Positions 6,733 through 7,030 of a DNA stretch of 7,030 bases are shown here, piece by piece. The notes beneath the pieces were generated by a model. It saw only the letters and a program-made list of their open reading frames with translations. It was not told the DNA's origin and made no database searches. The first letter of the stretch is position 1. The number at the start of each line of letters is the position of its first letter. The stretch lies in assembly GCA_017408185.1 (NCBI GenBank), contig JAFQVE010000643.1:1-7030 (forward strand). The letters are read 5' to 3'. Position numbers and translations under genes: made by a program. This stretch comes from Oscillospiraceae bacterium (GTDB taxonomy: Bacteria > Bacillota_A > Clostridia > Oscillospirales > JAAYXM01).

Positions 6733-7030
6733 TTAAAGCTTTATCAGGTCGTCGTAAATGATTGTGTGCTTTTCATCCAACTCACGGTACTTGTGGCTAT
6801 GGCCGCAATACCAATGCTCAAAAGAAACAGTATCATCTATATATTTTTCAAGCTCGCCGAGAGCCGGACAGAAGGTTGCGTCCGGCGGCGTCTGCTCATA
6901 CTTATGGGTGAGGATATAATCAAACTTAAAATTATTTCTTTTTATCGTTTCATATGCAAGCTTAAGCTCCGTCTCTTCCGGTTCTTCCCCGGGATAATAC
7001 AAACCAAGCTCATGCCATACGTTTGATGAC
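6733..7030 (-). CDS. Calcineurin-like metallophosphoesterase, C-terminal 98 residues only
   Basis: C-terminal fragment of a probable metal-dependent phosphoesterase; the substrate is unknown. The frame stays open from the window edge (reading SSNVWHELG before LYYPGEE) to TAA at 6733. The true start is therefore outside, and the TTG at 7002 is internal. Two family motifs are visible: DYILTHKYEQTPP, whose His is a usual metal ligand, and WYCGHSHKYRELD, whose GHSH (6793-6804) is the conserved GHxH motif of the binuclear metal centre. The protein ends soon after in TIIYDDLIKL, with a hydrophobic strand as expected for the last strand of the fold. The N-terminal DxH and GDxxD motifs cannot be seen here. 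It has no signal or link to polysaccharide use, and lies 64 bp upstream of the secreted-protein pair on the same strand. Confidence 0.8.
   Translation of the reverse strand, partial: SSNVWHELGLYYPGEEPEETELKLAYETIKRNNFKFDYILTHKYEQTPPDATFCPALGELEKYIDDTVSFEHWYCGHSHKYRELDEKHTIIYDDLIKL

Noticed and set aside
7000..7002. TTG as start codon of the metallophosphoesterase
   Set aside because: The frame is open upstream to the window edge and the upstream residues continue sensibly. A start here would drop the N-terminal metal motifs that the family needs.

Overview
The window is fully occupied by three genes, all on the minus strand. They read from right to left: the tail of a calcineurin-like metallophosphoesterase (6733 to beyond 7030), a complete secreted modular protein of 586 residues (4908-6668), and the first 1611 codons of a very large secreted heparinase II/III-like polysaccharide lyase, which runs off the left edge (below 1 to 4833). 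The only spacers are 64 bp (6669-6732) and 74 bp (4834-4907). No stretch over 300 bases lacks a gene. I saw no tRNA, rRNA, CRISPR array, transposon or prophage gene.

The organism looks like an anaerobic Gram-positive of the class Clostridia, perhaps an Oscillospirales-type gut or rumen bacterium. The reasons are the strong AGGAGG-type ribosome binding sites, the short Lys-Lys-initiated signal peptides, the moderate base composition, the bacterial Ig-like (Big_2) domains and the style of the lyase. This placement is an inference from style; there is no marker gene.

The two secreted proteins are related through their front ends. Both start with nearly the same signal peptide followed by a homologous module of about 230 residues with a carbohydrate-binding-like beta-sandwich look. 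More than half of the positions are identical by eye, and a 19-bp stretch of DNA is exactly shared. The lyase carries a further, diverged copy of the same module, then several Ig-like domains, then the catalytic part. The smaller protein has the module but no recognisable enzyme domain, so it reads as a binding or surface partner.

The inferred scheme is a two-gene secreted polysaccharide-use unit: a non-catalytic binder and a large lyase that would target the same glycan through the shared module. The spacer between them holds a 9-bp perfect hairpin next to the lyase ribosome binding site. The substrate cannot be named from this sequence. The metallophosphoesterase is probably an unrelated upstream neighbour.
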